This document shows, in pieces, positions 1 through 8,999 of a stretch of 42,593 bases of DNA (position 1 is its first letter; every line of letters begins with the position of its first letter). Both the position numbers and the translations under genes were made by a program. Origin of the DNA: Micromonospora andamanensis (GTDB taxonomy: Bacteria; Actinomycetota; Actinomycetes; Mycobacteriales; Micromonosporaceae); the NCBI RefSeq assembly GCF_016863495.1, contig NZ_BOOZ01000054.1:1-42593 (forward strand), read 5' to 3'. A model generated the notes under the pieces. That model searched no databases. It was not told the origin of the DNA and saw only the letters and a program-made list of their open reading frames with translations.

Positions 1-779
1 TTAGTGGCGCCCCGCCAAACGGCTACTGCGCCGACCTGGGCGAGGCGGACCAGCTTCTCGTCGCCTTCCAAGGATTGACGTCGCTGTGCTTCACGATGCC
101 TCTGGTCTACGACCGTAAGACCGTTCGTCGGTATGCGCGAAACGTCGCAGAGGCCGCAGTCAAGGCCGGCGTCCGGCGAGTCGTGTTCAACTCCAACACT
201 CGAATCCCGCCGAGCCCCACCGACGTGGCGGGATTCGAGACGCGACGGGACGCCGAGATGATCCTGCGGGAGAGCGGCCTCCCGGTTGTGGTGATCCGCC
301 CCACGATCTACCTGGAGAATCTGCTCGCCCCAGCCGTACTCCACGGGATCGAGACCGACGGCGTGCTCGCGTATCCGGTGCCAGCAGAGGCGCGCATCGC
401 GTGGCTCGGCCTACGGGACCTGGGTGCGGTCGCCGCAGCCGTGTTGGAGCGCGAGGACGTCACCCCTCCTGTCATCGAAGTTGGGGGCGCGGACCTGACC
501 GGGCCGGAGCTCGCCGGTCACATCAGCCACCGCCTCGGCCGAGAACTCGCATTCGTGAGCGTCGCCCCTCGCGACTTCGAGGCGGGCCTGGCGAAGGTGC
601 TCGGCGAAGACGCCGCGCGGGGTGTAGCCGGTCTCTACCACTGGTTACAACGCCACCCCGACAGCGGCCTGATGAGCGGGAGCGAGACTCAGGCTCGTGC
701 GGGCATCGAACCCACCTCCATCATCGAGTGGGCGGAGGCGACCTGGCCGAGTTCCAGCAACGGTGCGGATCGCTCATGA
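1..779 (+). CDS. NmrA/SDR-type NAD(P)-binding protein, 5' end outside the window
   Basis: The reading frame is open from base 3 with no in-frame stop, so the true start and the N-terminal Gly-rich nucleotide-binding loop lie upstream of the window. The visible part has features of NmrA-like or atypical short-chain dehydrogenase proteins: a beta-strand segment RRVVFNSNTRIPP, a segment AEMILRESGLPVVVIRPTIYLENLL (positions about 255-330) typical of the active-site/substrate side of this fold, and a late PVIEVGG segment. Such proteins bind NAD(P)H and act as reductases or redox sensors; the substrate cannot be told. The stop codon overlaps the ATG of the next gene (ATGA at 776-779), so it is co-translated with an MFS exporter. 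A TTG at 75 could serve as an internal start but gives a protein lacking the cofactor loop. Confidence 0.8.
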   Translation, partial: SGAPPNGYCADLGEADQLLVAFQGLTSLCFTMPLVYDRKTVRRYARNVAEAAVKAGVRRVVFNSNTRIPPSPTDVAGFETRRDAEMILRESGLPVVVIRPTIYLENLLAPAVLHGIETDGVLAYPVPAEARIAWLGLRDLGAVAAAVLEREDVTPPVIEVGGADLTGPELAGHISHRLGRELAFVSVAPRDFEAGLAKVLGEDAARGVAGLYHWLQRHPDSGLMSGSETQARAGIEPTSIIEWAEATWPSSSNGADRS

Positions 780-2158
780 CCGGCGTGGATGGGGGCGCCC
801 CGCTGCGCTGGTTCCTGGGACTGACTCAGTTTCTGATGATCCTCGACACGGCCATTCTGAACGTCGCCGTCCCCGTGATCGGCACGGAGCTCGCCATGTC
901 CCCAGCAGCCGAGACGTGGGTCCTCAACGCCTACGTCGTGGCGTTCGGGGGCCTCTTGCTGGTGGGTGGTTCGATCGCTGACACTCTCGGTCACGGGCGA
1001 GTGCTGGTCGTGGGCCTCGTCGTCCTGGCGCTCGGCGCTGGCATCGGTGCACTCGCACACAGCGGCGCAGTGCTCATCGCGAGCCGTGCATTGCAGGGAG
1101 CGGGCGCCGCGATGGCCGCCGCTTCGGCAATGGCCCTGGTCTTCTCGAGGTACAGCGGTGGCGCGCGCCGCAAGACGCTTGGACTGTTCGCTTCAATGGC
1201 CGGGTTCGGCGGCGCTGTGGGCACCGCCTTGTCCGGCCTCCTCACTGAGTACTGGGGTTGGCGGGCAACCTTCTGGGTGAATGCGGTCGCCGCCGCGGTC
1301 CTGGTGGTGTGGGCGTGCAGGCTTCAAGGCTTCTTCATGTCGGGACGCCAGCGGCAATTGAGTGTCCTCGGCGGACTCCTCGTCACTGTCGCGCTGGCTT
1401 CGACCGCATACGCGATCACGTCCACATCCGACGGCGGCGCAGGGGCACATACGGCTGCCGCCGGCCTCTTGGCTGCAACGACTGCGGCAATGTTCATCGT
1501 GCGGGAACGACGCTCGTCCAACCCGTTGATCGGTCGGGCGATCTGGCGCATCCCACCGCTGCTTCGCGCCCTCCTTCTCGCAGGGGTCGGGCAATGGGTG
1601 CTCGTGCCGGTCTTCCTCTTCATCAGCCTCTACCTCCAGCGCGTGCTGGGGTACGAACCACTGATTGCCGGATTGGCACTACTACCGATGTCAGTCATCA
1701 TCTTCCTCGTCGCGCCTTTGGCCCCACCCGTGATAGCCCGCTGGGGAGTCACTCCTGTAATGGCCGCCGCCTTCCTCCTCGTCGCGGGAGCCGGAGCATG
1801 GCTGACACAGGTCTCTGTTGACGGATCGTTCGCCGCCGACGTTCTGGGGCCGACACTGCTGCTGGCGTTCGGGCTCCCCTTGGTCTCGATCAGCACAAAC
1901 CTCATGACGGCGGAGAACGCGCCCGCTCAAGACCCGGGAACCACCTCAGGACTTTTGACAACGACCCAGCAGTTCGGAGCAACCCTTGGACTGGCGTCAT
2001 GGGTCGCAATCGCTGCCACCGGCCCTACATCGAACCTTCAGGACCTCGCCGAAGGGCACGCTCGGGCCTTCCTAGTCGCCGCAGTGGCAATGGCTCTGGC
2101 GGCGTTGGGCGCAATGTACCGGCCGCGTCACACGGCTCGCCCTCTGCCTGGACCATGA
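776..2158 (+). CDS. DHA2-type MFS drug/small-molecule exporter
   Basis: 460 aa. The ATG at 776 overlaps the upstream stop, giving a start directly at a hydrophobic first helix; the same frame is open further upstream but that part is Arg/Pro-rich shadow sequence and not membrane-like. The protein has successive hydrophobic helices (about 12-14), the MFS N-terminal motif LDTAILNVAVPVI (residues about 23-35, motif D1 of the DHA2 family), a WVLNAYVVAFGGLLLVGG segment, the loop 2-3 region ADTLGHGRVLV, and the motif-C-like region of helix 5 around GLFASMAGFGGAVGTALSGLL followed by WGWRATFWVN. These are hallmarks of EmrB/QacA-type proton antiporters. The coupling to an oxidoreductase suggests export of or resistance to a small molecule, which is inference. 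Length is slightly short for a 14-TM member. Confidence 0.9.
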   Translation: MTGVDGGAPLRWFLGLTQFLMILDTAILNVAVPVIGTELAMSPAAETWVLNAYVVAFGGLLLVGGSIADTLGHGRVLVVGLVVLALGAGIGALAHSGAVLIASRALQGAGAAMAAASAMALVFSRYSGGARRKTLGLFASMAGFGGAVGTALSGLLTEYWGWRATFWVNAVAAAVLVVWACRLQGFFMSGRQRQLSVLGGLLVTVALASTAYAITSTSDGGAGAHTAAAGLLAATTAAMFIVRERRSSNPLIGRAIWRIPPLLRALLLAGVGQWVLVPVFLFISLYLQRVLGYEPLIAGLALLPMSVIIFLVAPLAPPVIARWGVTPVMAAAFLLVAGAGAWLTQVSVDGSFAADVLGPTLLLAFGLPLVSISTNLMTAENAPAQDPGTTSGLLTTTQQFGATLGLASWVAIAATGPTSNLQDLAEGHARAFLVAAVAMALAALGAMYRPRHTARPLPGP

Positions 2159-2253
2159 ACCTCTTACCCGCGACATGCTGGGCGTCACGCGCCCGACACT
2201 GACCGTCGCAGTGTGTGACGATGGGCGGCGACAAGTCAGAATTCTGCCACCCT

Positions 2254-2275
2254 TGAACCGCCCCGGATCTTGTAG
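2254..2275 (+). repeat. IS3-family terminal repeat, copy 1
   Basis: The stretch begins TGAACCGCCCCGGATCTTG and lies just before the OrfA remnant, in the position and orientation expected of a left terminal inverted repeat. Closely matching copies occur at 17820-17846 (same strand sense) and 29177-29203 (reverse complement), each next to transposase debris. Confidence 0.65.
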
Positions 2276-2277
2276 GG

Positions 2278-2482
2278 CCGGCCGGTCTGTCGCGGAGCTG
2301 ATCCGGGACTCGGAGATCATTGATCAGACGATCTACAACTGGCGCCGCCAGGAGCTGATCGACACCGGCCAGATGCCGGATGTCACCTCTGCCGACCAGG
2401 TTGAGTTGGTCGCGGCTTGACGGCGTATCGCCGATTTGGAGACTGAGTTGGCGTGCATCGCCGCGCCCGCAGCCTTTCTCGA
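2278..2482 (+). pseudogene. IS3-family OrfA transposase remnant, nonsense-interrupted
   Basis: The frame from 2278 encodes RSVAELIRDSEIIDQTIYNW, the helix-turn-helix of IS3-family OrfA proteins, continuing RRQELIDTGQMPDVTSADQ and VELVAA. A TGA at 2418-2420 interrupts it; directly after, the same frame reads RRIADLETELACIAAPAAFL, the expected continuation (the leucine-zipper region of OrfA). After about 2482 the similarity ends and no OrfB follows. So this is the 5' end of an IS3 element, broken by a nonsense mutation and a 3' truncation. It lies immediately inside the terminal repeat at 2254. Family assignment is from motif memory, not a search. Confidence 0.7.
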
Positions 2483-2785
2483 CCGATCCGGATCCGGCGG
2501 GCGGCATCGGAGCTCAGATGGTCGGCGAGCCTGCGCACGCTCCAGCAGGTGTTACCTGATGGCAGGCTACGAGCGGTGCTGGCGAAAGTCCTGGCAGTTG
2601 GAGGATCGCCGAACGGTCGTCGGCGGTGTCGACCCTGGCCACCTCGCCGGCGTGGCACGCTCCGAGCCGCAACCACACACGCGGTCGGCGGCGAGCTGGC
2701 TGGCAGATCCTCCGGCCGGGTCCGAACGGGTAGACAGGCGCGTCCGGTCGGGCATTCGGCGACCGGACGCTTCGGCGTGTATCGG
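2483..2785. other. no recognisable gene
   Basis: Several frames are open because of high GC, but none shows a recognisable domain, a credible ribosome binding site or protein-like composition. It is probably scrambled sequence between the two decayed genes on either side. Confidence 0.5.
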
Positions 2786-3258
2786 GTCGGACTGTCCTTC
2801 CAGGCGGGCTTCCTCGTCCTCCCTGGTCTGCGGGAGCGACGTTGTTCCGCGGAGCGCCTCAGGATGGTCCGCGACCTGGCCCGGCTTCGGTGGAACAACG
2901 GCGCAGAATCGACGATTTCGTCACCCGGGCCTTCGCCGGAGTCGAGGGCGGTGACGGTGTTGCCGTGGCTGTGTGGCAGTTGCCCATTGGTCTTCCGGAC
3001 AATCCGACGCCCGAGCAGGTCGATGCGTGGGTGGAGTTGGCCGAGCTTGTCGCCGACGACTTTCAGAGCCGGGCTCGCCAGATGGCGGTGGCCCGCGACG
3101 GGCAGCCCGTCCCGGCTGTCGGTGGATCTGGATCTGCTGAGCCGGAGCGTGGGTGTGGCGATCACGGCGGGCGTCGCTCCGTACTCGCTGGAGGACCGGG
3201 CGGTGCTCGACCGTGTGGTCGGGCCCGATCTGCCTGCGGCCGATCGGCGTCGGCTGAC
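2786..3258 (+). pseudogene. MerR-family regulator, C-terminal part, frameshifted
   Basis: Three pieces in different frames read as one protein tail. Piece one (to about 2888) gives LRERRCSAERLRMVRDLARL; piece two (about 2890-3115) gives VEQRRRIDDFVTRAFAGVEG, then LPDNPTPEQVDAWVELAELV; piece three (about 3118-3258) gives VDLDLLSRSVGVAITAGVAP and AVLDRVVGPDLPAADRRRL. This is the effector-side domain typical of a family of actinomycete MerR-like regulators. The N-terminal DNA-binding half is absent and at least two frameshifts are needed, so it cannot make a working regulator. It is flanked by IS3 remnants on both sides, which suggests disruption by insertion. A TipAS-like role cannot be claimed. 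Confidence 0.65.
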
Positions 3259-3294
3259 TCCTCCGAGGTCACCCCGGCCGCCGGCCGTCATTGA

Positions 3295-3441
3295 CCTGCT
3301 CCTGGCGAGCCCACCTCCGCAACGTCTCAGCCGTGCCGATCCCCAACCCGGCCGCCACCGCCGTGACCGCCGCCCAGTCCGACTCATGTTCGGCCGTTCC
3401 TCCGCGACTATCCGCAACGCCCATTCACGCAACTCCTGCAC
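3295..3441 (-). pseudogene. second IS3-family OrfA remnant, frameshifted
   Basis: On the minus strand the frame starting near 3441 reads QELREWALRIVAEERP, and after a one-base shift it continues AEHESDWAAVTAVAAGLGIG and TAETLRRWARQEQVNDGRRPG. This is the helix-turn-helix N-terminus of IS3-family OrfA proteins of the kind that begin RERAVRIV. It differs from the OrfA piece at 2278, so two different IS3-type elements have hit this locus. The coding sequence ends after about 50 residues, merging with the MerR remnant on the opposite strand. Confidence 0.65.
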
Positions 3442-3728
3442 GGTCCCAGCAGGTCACCACCCAGACTCGGCCCTCCAGGTCACCGAACTACGTCGAACGC
3501 TGGGAACGTTTGGATAATTTTCGAATTCCTTCTCCGCCTCGCTATGCCTGGTTGAAGATGTTGCCGGCCGGCCTCCAGCCACTGCCGTGCCGAGTTGCGG
3601 TTTGGTGGGAGAGGCATGCGTGTAACGGGACGTACCCTTCACGTCCAATCAGGAGCGCATCGCGCATGTGTCGACTATGGCGGAGCTGCCCGCATGGTTG
3701 ACCGCGTGCCGCACCCGGTGCGTGAAAG

Positions 3729-4652
3729 ATGAGGAGTAGCAGTCAGTCCTGGGCGACCGTCACGGCCGGCCGACTGGCCTCGCCCGCGCCGTTGGCGGCT
3801 GGTGAGATGGTCCTGGGCGCCACGGCGACGGCTGGGGGAGTGATCGGGCTCCTGACGACGATGGAGCCGAGGTGTGCACGGGGGTTCGTCCAGGGGCCGA
3901 ACGGGAACTCGCTTCCCTACTACGAACCCGTTCGTCCCTGCTCGTCGGCGCTGCTCAGGTTCGAAGCGGGGGCGTGGAGCCGGACGGGGCTCGACCATCT
4001 TCCCGTGTCGTACCCGATGCTGGCCCTGTTACCCGGTGGCGAGGCGCTCGTCGTGTGCCCCAGGAGGCCGTGGACCGGCGAAGGATGGAACCCGCACAAT
4101 GCTCACGTTTTCGCCGCCGACGGCGCACACGTGCGCACGCTGATTCTCGGGGACAACATCGTCGGCCTGACCGTCGACGACGAAGGCGGGATCTGGACCG
4201 CTCACGGTGAGGAAGGCTGGAAGAGCGTCGGGGGCTCCGGTCTCGTGCGGTGGGCCGCTGGTGGAGCCCGGCTGTGGGGATCCGGCATCGCGTGCGACGA
4301 GGGAGCTGTCAACGCCACCCGGAGCGCCGCATGGTCGTTTTCGGGGCCGACCGAGCTGACCCGCGTCGTGGCGTCCGAGCAGGAACGGTACGGGAGCCCG
4401 CTGCACGACGTCCACGCCATCGCGTTCGACGGGAATCGCCTGCTGCTGGCCGGTGCGGAGCATCCGGGCGGGCGAGTTGACCAGCTTTACCGGGCGCTGC
4501 TGGCCGATGGCGCGGTCCTGCGGGTGGATCGCGTGCAAGTCGTCGACCCGGCTGGACGGCCACTCGACTCGACCATCATCGCGAGCCACGGCAGCCGCCT
4601 CTACCTGCACGATCACCGCGACGGGTTTCACGTCCTGGACATTTCGATGTGA
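3729..4652 (+). CDS. unassigned protein, beta-propeller-like repeats (307 aa)
   Basis: I do not recognise a named family. The protein has repeated short beta-type blades with patterns such as HVFAADGAHVRTLILGD, IVGLTVDDEGGIWTAHGE, HAIAFDGNRLLLAGAEHPGG and STIIASHGSRLYLHDHRDG, reminiscent of NHL- or six-bladed-propeller proteins that read out values per blade. There is a weakly hydrophobic N-terminus but no clear signal peptide. The start at ATG 3729 lacks a strong Shine-Dalgarno sequence; a later start near 3810 is possible. It stands alone, 100 bp before the large exported LamG protein, and after a stretch of decayed genes. Coding status is supported by strong GC3 bias over the whole length. 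Confidence 0.65.
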   Translation: MRSSSQSWATVTAGRLASPAPLAAGEMVLGATATAGGVIGLLTTMEPRCARGFVQGPNGNSLPYYEPVRPCSSALLRFEAGAWSRTGLDHLPVSYPMLALLPGGEALVVCPRRPWTGEGWNPHNAHVFAADGAHVRTLILGDNIVGLTVDDEGGIWTAHGEEGWKSVGGSGLVRWAAGGARLWGSGIACDEGAVNATRSAAWSFSGPTELTRVVASEQERYGSPLHDVHAIAFDGNRLLLAGAEHPGGRVDQLYRALLADGAVLRVDRVQVVDPAGRPLDSTIIASHGSRLYLHDHRDGFHVLDISM

Positions 4653-4754
4653 CCGACGGCATCGAATCGGACGACCCCTTCGAAATCCTTTTCCAGCCAG
4701 AACAATCGTCGGGCTTTCGCCGTATCAACGGCGGAGCCCAGGGATGAGGTCATT

Positions 4755-7700
4755 GTGAGACGTCAGGTCGTGACCGGCCTGCTGATCGGCGGGCTGGCGG
4801 TGACCGGGCTCGGCGTACCCGCCGCGGCCGGTCATTCCGTCGTTGCCCCGCAGGCGCAGGCGCAGGCGCAGGCGCAGGCGCAGGCGCAGGCGCAGACGCA
4901 GACAAAGGGCGAGGAGCAGGCACCGCCTGGCTCGGTCGCCCGTGCGACAGCGGACGCCCGGCGATCGGGCCAGCCGGTCGAGGTAACCGCGCAACGTGGC
5001 GAGTTCAAGGACGTGCACGCGAACCCGGACGGGTCATTGCGCGAGACGTTGCACCTCAATCCAGTACGCGTGCGGCGCGGCGGGGACTGGGCGGCGGTCG
5101 ACACCACCCTGAAGCCGGCGGGTGCAGGCCGGTTCGCGCCCGTGGCGACAGGTGGGGACGTGTCGTTCAGCGGCGGGGGCGACGGTCCCGCGGTGCGGCT
5201 CGCGGAAGGTTCGGCCGAACTGGCGCTGACCTGGCCGACGCCGCTGCCCGCGCCGACTCTCGCCGGAGACACCGCCACCTACGCCGAGGTGATTCCGGGC
5301 GTGGACCTGCGCCTCACGGCCACCGCGCGCGGCTTCTCCAAGGTCTTCGTGGTCAAGAGCCGGTCGGCGGCCCGCGATCCGCGTGTGGCCAAGATGGCGT
5401 TCGGTCTGACCGTGAAGGGTGCCGACGTCAAGGCGGACAAGCACGGCAACGTCGAGGTGACCGGGCCCGACGGGAAACAACTGTTCGCCATGCGCGCGCC
5501 GGCCGCGTGGGACTCCTCGCGGCCGGAGCCGCGGCGGGCGCTCGGCCGCGTCACCCTCGAGCCGGGCCGCCTGATGCTCACCCCGGACGCCGGCCTGCTC
5601 ACCGACGAGCGGACGACCTTCCCGGTGCACATCGACCCGAGTTTCGAACGGGGCAAAACCGGCTGGGCGTTGGTGGCTTCAAATAAGCCGAACCAGTCGT
5701 ACTGGGGGGGGCATGACGGTGAACCCACCGTAGCCAAGGTGGGGCCATGCCCGCTCAGTTTTGATCCGTCATGTGTTGATGTCGGAACGGCGATCTCGTA
5801 CTTCCAGTACAACGCCTCGCCGATGGTGGGCAAACAGCTCATCAGTGCCGAGTTCAACATTGTTGGCACATACTCGCCAGCGTGCGTCGCGAAGCCGGTG
5901 AAGGCGTACGGGACCACCCCGGTGAGTTCGGGGACGACCTGGAGCAATCAGCCGTATGGGCGTTCCAGTTCGGTGCTCCTTGGACAGCACAACGCCGCGT
6001 TCTACAACTCGGGGCCTGACTGCCGACCTCGGTGGCTCGGCTTCAACGCTCTGGAGGCCGTGCGGAAAGGGGTGAGAGACCACGGCGGCACGGTGGCGAT
6101 CGCCCTGGTGGTCGACGACACTCACGAGTATGCGTGGAAGAAGTTCGATGCTTCGAACCCGACGCTCGCAATCACGTACAACTCGGAGCCCACCGTGCCG
6201 TCGGCGCTGTCGGTGGAGGGCAAGGGGTGCAAGGTGACCCCGAACGAGCCCTATGTCAACCCGCGGATCGACAACGACCCACTCAAGGGCCCCCGTGGCC
6301 CCAGAATCTCCGCCAAGGGCAGCGACCCGGACGGCGGTTTGGTGAAGGTGGAGTTCGAGTGGGCGAACTACTCCGGCACCCGGATCGGCGGGACGACGAC
6401 CGTGGACAAGTCCTCGGGCTCGACGTTCACCGCTGACATTGCCTCAGCCGCCGCTCCGGACGGGGCGAAGCTGGCGGTTCGGGCCCGGGCGAAGGACAGC
6501 TCGCTCACCTCCGGGTGGAGCTCGTGGTGTCACGTGGTCGTCGACCGCACCTTGCCGAAGATGCCGGCGGTCACCTCGACCGTGTATCGCGAGTGTGACG
6601 GCGAGGACTGTCAGGCCACGGGTGGCGTCGGACGCACCGGCGCCTTCACCTTGACCGCCGCCGCCGGCGACACCGACGTGGCCGGCTACCGCTACCACCT
6701 GCTCGCGCAGGCGCCCACCTACATCCAGGCCGACTCTGCGGGTCGGGCCGTCGCCCAGGTCACGCCGGCCGACGACATGACCAATCAACTCTACGTCCAG
6801 GCAGTCGACCGGGCCGGCAACGTCTCTCCGCCGAGGATCTACCTCTTCTTCGTCGGAGCAGGTACGCCGCCGGTCGGCCACTGGCGCCTGGATGGCCATG
6901 GCGACACAACCGTTTACGACACCAGCAATGGACGACGTCACGGCACCATCAACAACAGCGCGGCCGGTTGGTGGGACGGCCGGCACGGCCGCGGACTATG
7001 GATGAACGGCACCCTCGACGCGTCAGTTACCACCTCCGGGACGGCTCCGCTGGATACGTCGGCGTCGTTCGCGGTCTCCGCCTGGGCCCGGTTGGACGGC
7101 CTAGGTGACAACCCGACAGTCGTGTCCCAGGACGGCAATTTTGCGTCTGCCATGCGGCTGCACGCCACGTCGGCTGGCCAATGGGCCTTTACGATGTACT
7201 CCGAGGACTCAGTCACCCCCACGATCCACCGCGTCTTCTCGGATCGGCCTGCCCGGGTCGGCGCGTGGACCCATCTGGTGGCGCTTTACGACGCCGTCGC
7301 CAAGAAGCAGACGCTTTACGTCGACGGCCGTGCGGCTGGGTCATTGACCCGTCCGGCGGCGTGGCGCGGTGAGGGTGCGCTGGCCCTCGGCCGGGCCAAA
7401 TGGGTCGGCGGCCCGTTCGAACCGTGGCGGGGCATCGTCGACGATGTGCGGGTCTACGACCGGCTCCTGACGGCCCGTGAGATCGCGGACCTGGCGAACC
7501 TGCCGGCCCTGCCGGAGGCACAGTTCCCGCTTGACGACCGCCTTGGCGCCACGACTGTCGACGTCGCCGCGCGGCACCACGTCGCCGCGTTCGGCACCGG
7601 CACGTCGCAGGTGGCCGGCCGGGTCGGCGCCGGGGCAGTCGACTTCGACGGCGGCGCCGGCGGCGCCCTGACGACGCCGGGGCCGGTGGTGCGAACCGAC

Positions 7701-8918
7701 AACAGCTTCACCGTCGCCGCGTGGGTCAAGCCGGACGCCGACTCGTACAACACCACCAGGACCGTGGTGAGCCAGCACGGCCAGTTCGCCAGCGGGTTGA
7801 ACCTCCAGTACCGGCCCGACAAGGGCTGGTCGTTCATGCTGTTCCACGAGGACGAGCTGAACGCACAGCGGACCATCGCGGCCACGCCGGCCAGCCCGGG
7901 CCAGTCGGAGTGGCTGCACCTGGTCGGTGTGTACGACGCCGCGGCCCAGGAGATCCGCCTCTACAAGGACGGCGAGCCCGTCGCGATCGAGCCCTACACG
8001 CTGCCCTCGTGGCACGCGAACGGGTCCATGGAGATCGGGCGGGCCAAGTACAACCGCGAGTTCAAGGACAACTGGAAGGGTGCGATCGACAACGTGCAGG
8101 TGTGGGCCGGCGCGCTCACCGACGACCAGATCTTCGCCGAGTTCGCCGAACCCACCTCGGTCAAGGAGACGCCGTACAGCGGTCAGCTGTCGCGGTGGTG
8201 GTTCGGGGGTCGCCATGTGACCACCAACATGCCCGTCTCCGCGGGTCACTACTTCGAACGCGGGCTCGGCATGCTGACGCCGATCGGCGCGGAGGGAACC
8301 CGGACGATCTACTCATGTCGCATCAACGAGAATGACTACTACCTCTCCGCGGAGGAGAACTGCGAGGGTTACACCCGGCTCGGCGCGCTCGGCGGGCTCT
8401 ACATCAGCGTTCCGGCCGACGTTCCGACCGTGCCCGTCTATCGGTGCGTACGCACCGCCAACCGGGTGCACTTCCACTCCAACGACCCGGGTTGCGAGGG
8501 CCAGACCGTCGAGTTCCTCATGGGTCACGCCCTCGCCTACGGCAATCTGGTCGCGGCCCAGCGGCCGTCGACGCCGCCCGACCGGGTCGCCACCGTGTAC
8601 GAACTGCCCGGCGAGTATCGGGCGGACCAGAAGCTCGGCATCACGCCCTTGCTCTCGGGTCCGGGGACGGTGCCGCTGATGCGGTGCCGGTCCGGGGACG
8701 ACACGTTCAGCTCCACGGACCCGGCCTGCGAGGGCGCGACGGTGCTCGGCCGCTCCGGAAACCTCTGGGGCCCCGACTCGCCACCGGAGGGCGTGACCGA
8801 ACTCGGCACCGTCTGGCGGTGTCGCACCGACGCCGGAGAGGTCTTCGAGGCGGCCAACCCGGACTGTGACGGTGGAGAGATGGTCGCGTTCCTCGGATAC
8901 ACCATCGTCCAGTTCTGA
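4755..8918 (+). CDS. large exported LamG / DNRLRE-like repeat protein (1387 aa)
   Basis: GTG start preceded by a GAGG. Residues 1-26 form a Sec-type signal peptide (RR, hydrophobic core, AAAG). Then comes a (Gln-Ala)7(Gln-Thr)2 tract encoded by a CAGGCG hexamer repeat. Next is an N-terminal beta-rich region (about 55-300), a DNRLRE-like module (about 306-475, with YFQYNASPMVGKQLISAEFN and TWSNQPYG), an Ig/Fn3-like region (about 480-700), and two LamG/concanavalin-like modules (about 706-910 and 917-1125, each with a WTHLVALYD or WLHLVGVYD strand and a DDVRVYDR or DNVQVWAG closing strand). The C-terminus (about 1180-1387) has four repeats with a conserved RC or SC and a later CEG or CDG. No catalytic motif is seen, so a binding or structural surface role is inferred. 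The RHS gene follows after a strong hairpin; such LamG-RHS neighbours are frequent in actinomycetes. Confidence 0.88.
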   Translation: MRRQVVTGLLIGGLAVTGLGVPAAAGHSVVAPQAQAQAQAQAQAQAQTQTKGEEQAPPGSVARATADARRSGQPVEVTAQRGEFKDVHANPDGSLRETLHLNPVRVRRGGDWAAVDTTLKPAGAGRFAPVATGGDVSFSGGGDGPAVRLAEGSAELALTWPTPLPAPTLAGDTATYAEVIPGVDLRLTATARGFSKVFVVKSRSAARDPRVAKMAFGLTVKGADVKADKHGNVEVTGPDGKQLFAMRAPAAWDSSRPEPRRALGRVTLEPGRLMLTPDAGLLTDERTTFPVHIDPSFERGKTGWALVASNKPNQSYWGGHDGEPTVAKVGPCPLSFDPSCVDVGTAISYFQYNASPMVGKQLISAEFNIVGTYSPACVAKPVKAYGTTPVSSGTTWSNQPYGRSSSVLLGQHNAAFYNSGPDCRPRWLGFNALEAVRKGVRDHGGTVAIALVVDDTHEYAWKKFDASNPTLAITYNSEPTVPSALSVEGKGCKVTPNEPYVNPRIDNDPLKGPRGPRISAKGSDPDGGLVKVEFEWANYSGTRIGGTTTVDKSSGSTFTADIASAAAPDGAKLAVRARAKDSSLTSGWSSWCHVVVDRTLPKMPAVTSTVYRECDGEDCQATGGVGRTGAFTLTAAAGDTDVAGYRYHLLAQAPTYIQADSAGRAVAQVTPADDMTNQLYVQAVDRAGNVSPPRIYLFFVGAGTPPVGHWRLDGHGDTTVYDTSNGRRHGTINNSAAGWWDGRHGRGLWMNGTLDASVTTSGTAPLDTSASFAVSAWARLDGLGDNPTVVSQDGNFASAMRLHATSAGQWAFTMYSEDSVTPTIHRVFSDRPARVGAWTHLVALYDAVAKKQTLYVDGRAAGSLTRPAAWRGEGALALGRAKWVGGPFEPWRGIVDDVRVYDRLLTAREIADLANLPALPEAQFPLDDRLGATTVDVAARHHVAAFGTGTSQVAGRVGAGAVDFDGGAGGALTTPGPVVRTDNSFTVAAWVKPDADSYNTTRTVVSQHGQFASGLNLQYRPDKGWSFMLFHEDELNAQRTIAATPASPGQSEWLHLVGVYDAAAQEIRLYKDGEPVAIEPYTLPSWHANGSMEIGRAKYNREFKDNWKGAIDNVQVWAGALTDDQIFAEFAEPTSVKETPYSGQLSRWWFGGRHVTTNMPVSAGHYFERGLGMLTPIGAEGTRTIYSCRINENDYYLSAEENCEGYTRLGALGGLYISVPADVPTVPVYRCVRTANRVHFHSNDPGCEGQTVEFLMGHALAYGNLVAAQRPSTPPDRVATVYELPGEYRADQKLGITPLLSGPGTVPLMRCRSGDDTFSSTDPACEGATVLGRSGNLWGPDSPPEGVTELGTVWRCRTDAGEVFEAANPDCDGGEMVAFLGYTIVQF
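4851..4892 (+). repeat. CAGGCG hexamer microsatellite (7 copies) in the LamG gene
   Basis: Seven uninterrupted copies of CAGGCG are followed by the variant units CAGACG and CAGACA. In frame they encode Gln-Ala dipeptides just behind the signal peptide. Copy-number change would alter linker length without shifting the frame. Confidence 0.9.
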
Positions 8919-8935
8919 CCCGCGATTGTCCCGTA

Positions 8936-8966
8936 CCGGGGCGGCGTCGACCCGACGCCGCCCCGG
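8936..8966 (+). terminator. strong hairpin between LamG and RHS genes
   Basis: A perfect 14-bp stem (left arm CCGGGGCGGCGTCG, 8936-8949; right arm 8953-8966) with a 3-base loop starts 17 bases after the LamG stop codon and ends 33 bases before the RHS start. No U-tract follows, which is normal for actinomycete terminators. Confidence 0.75.
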
Positions 8967-8999
8967 CCCGCCCCTTTCACCTGACTCAAGAGGACGCAC

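Noticed and set aside
401..775. In-frame extension upstream of the MFS exporter
   Set aside because: Arg/Pro-rich shadow of the NmrA-type gene in another frame; the coupled ATG at 776 gives a normal exporter start.
2383..3441. 352-codon minus-strand frame
   Set aside because: Only its first part carries IS3 OrfA similarity and that needs a frameshift; the rest is antisense to the MerR remnant.
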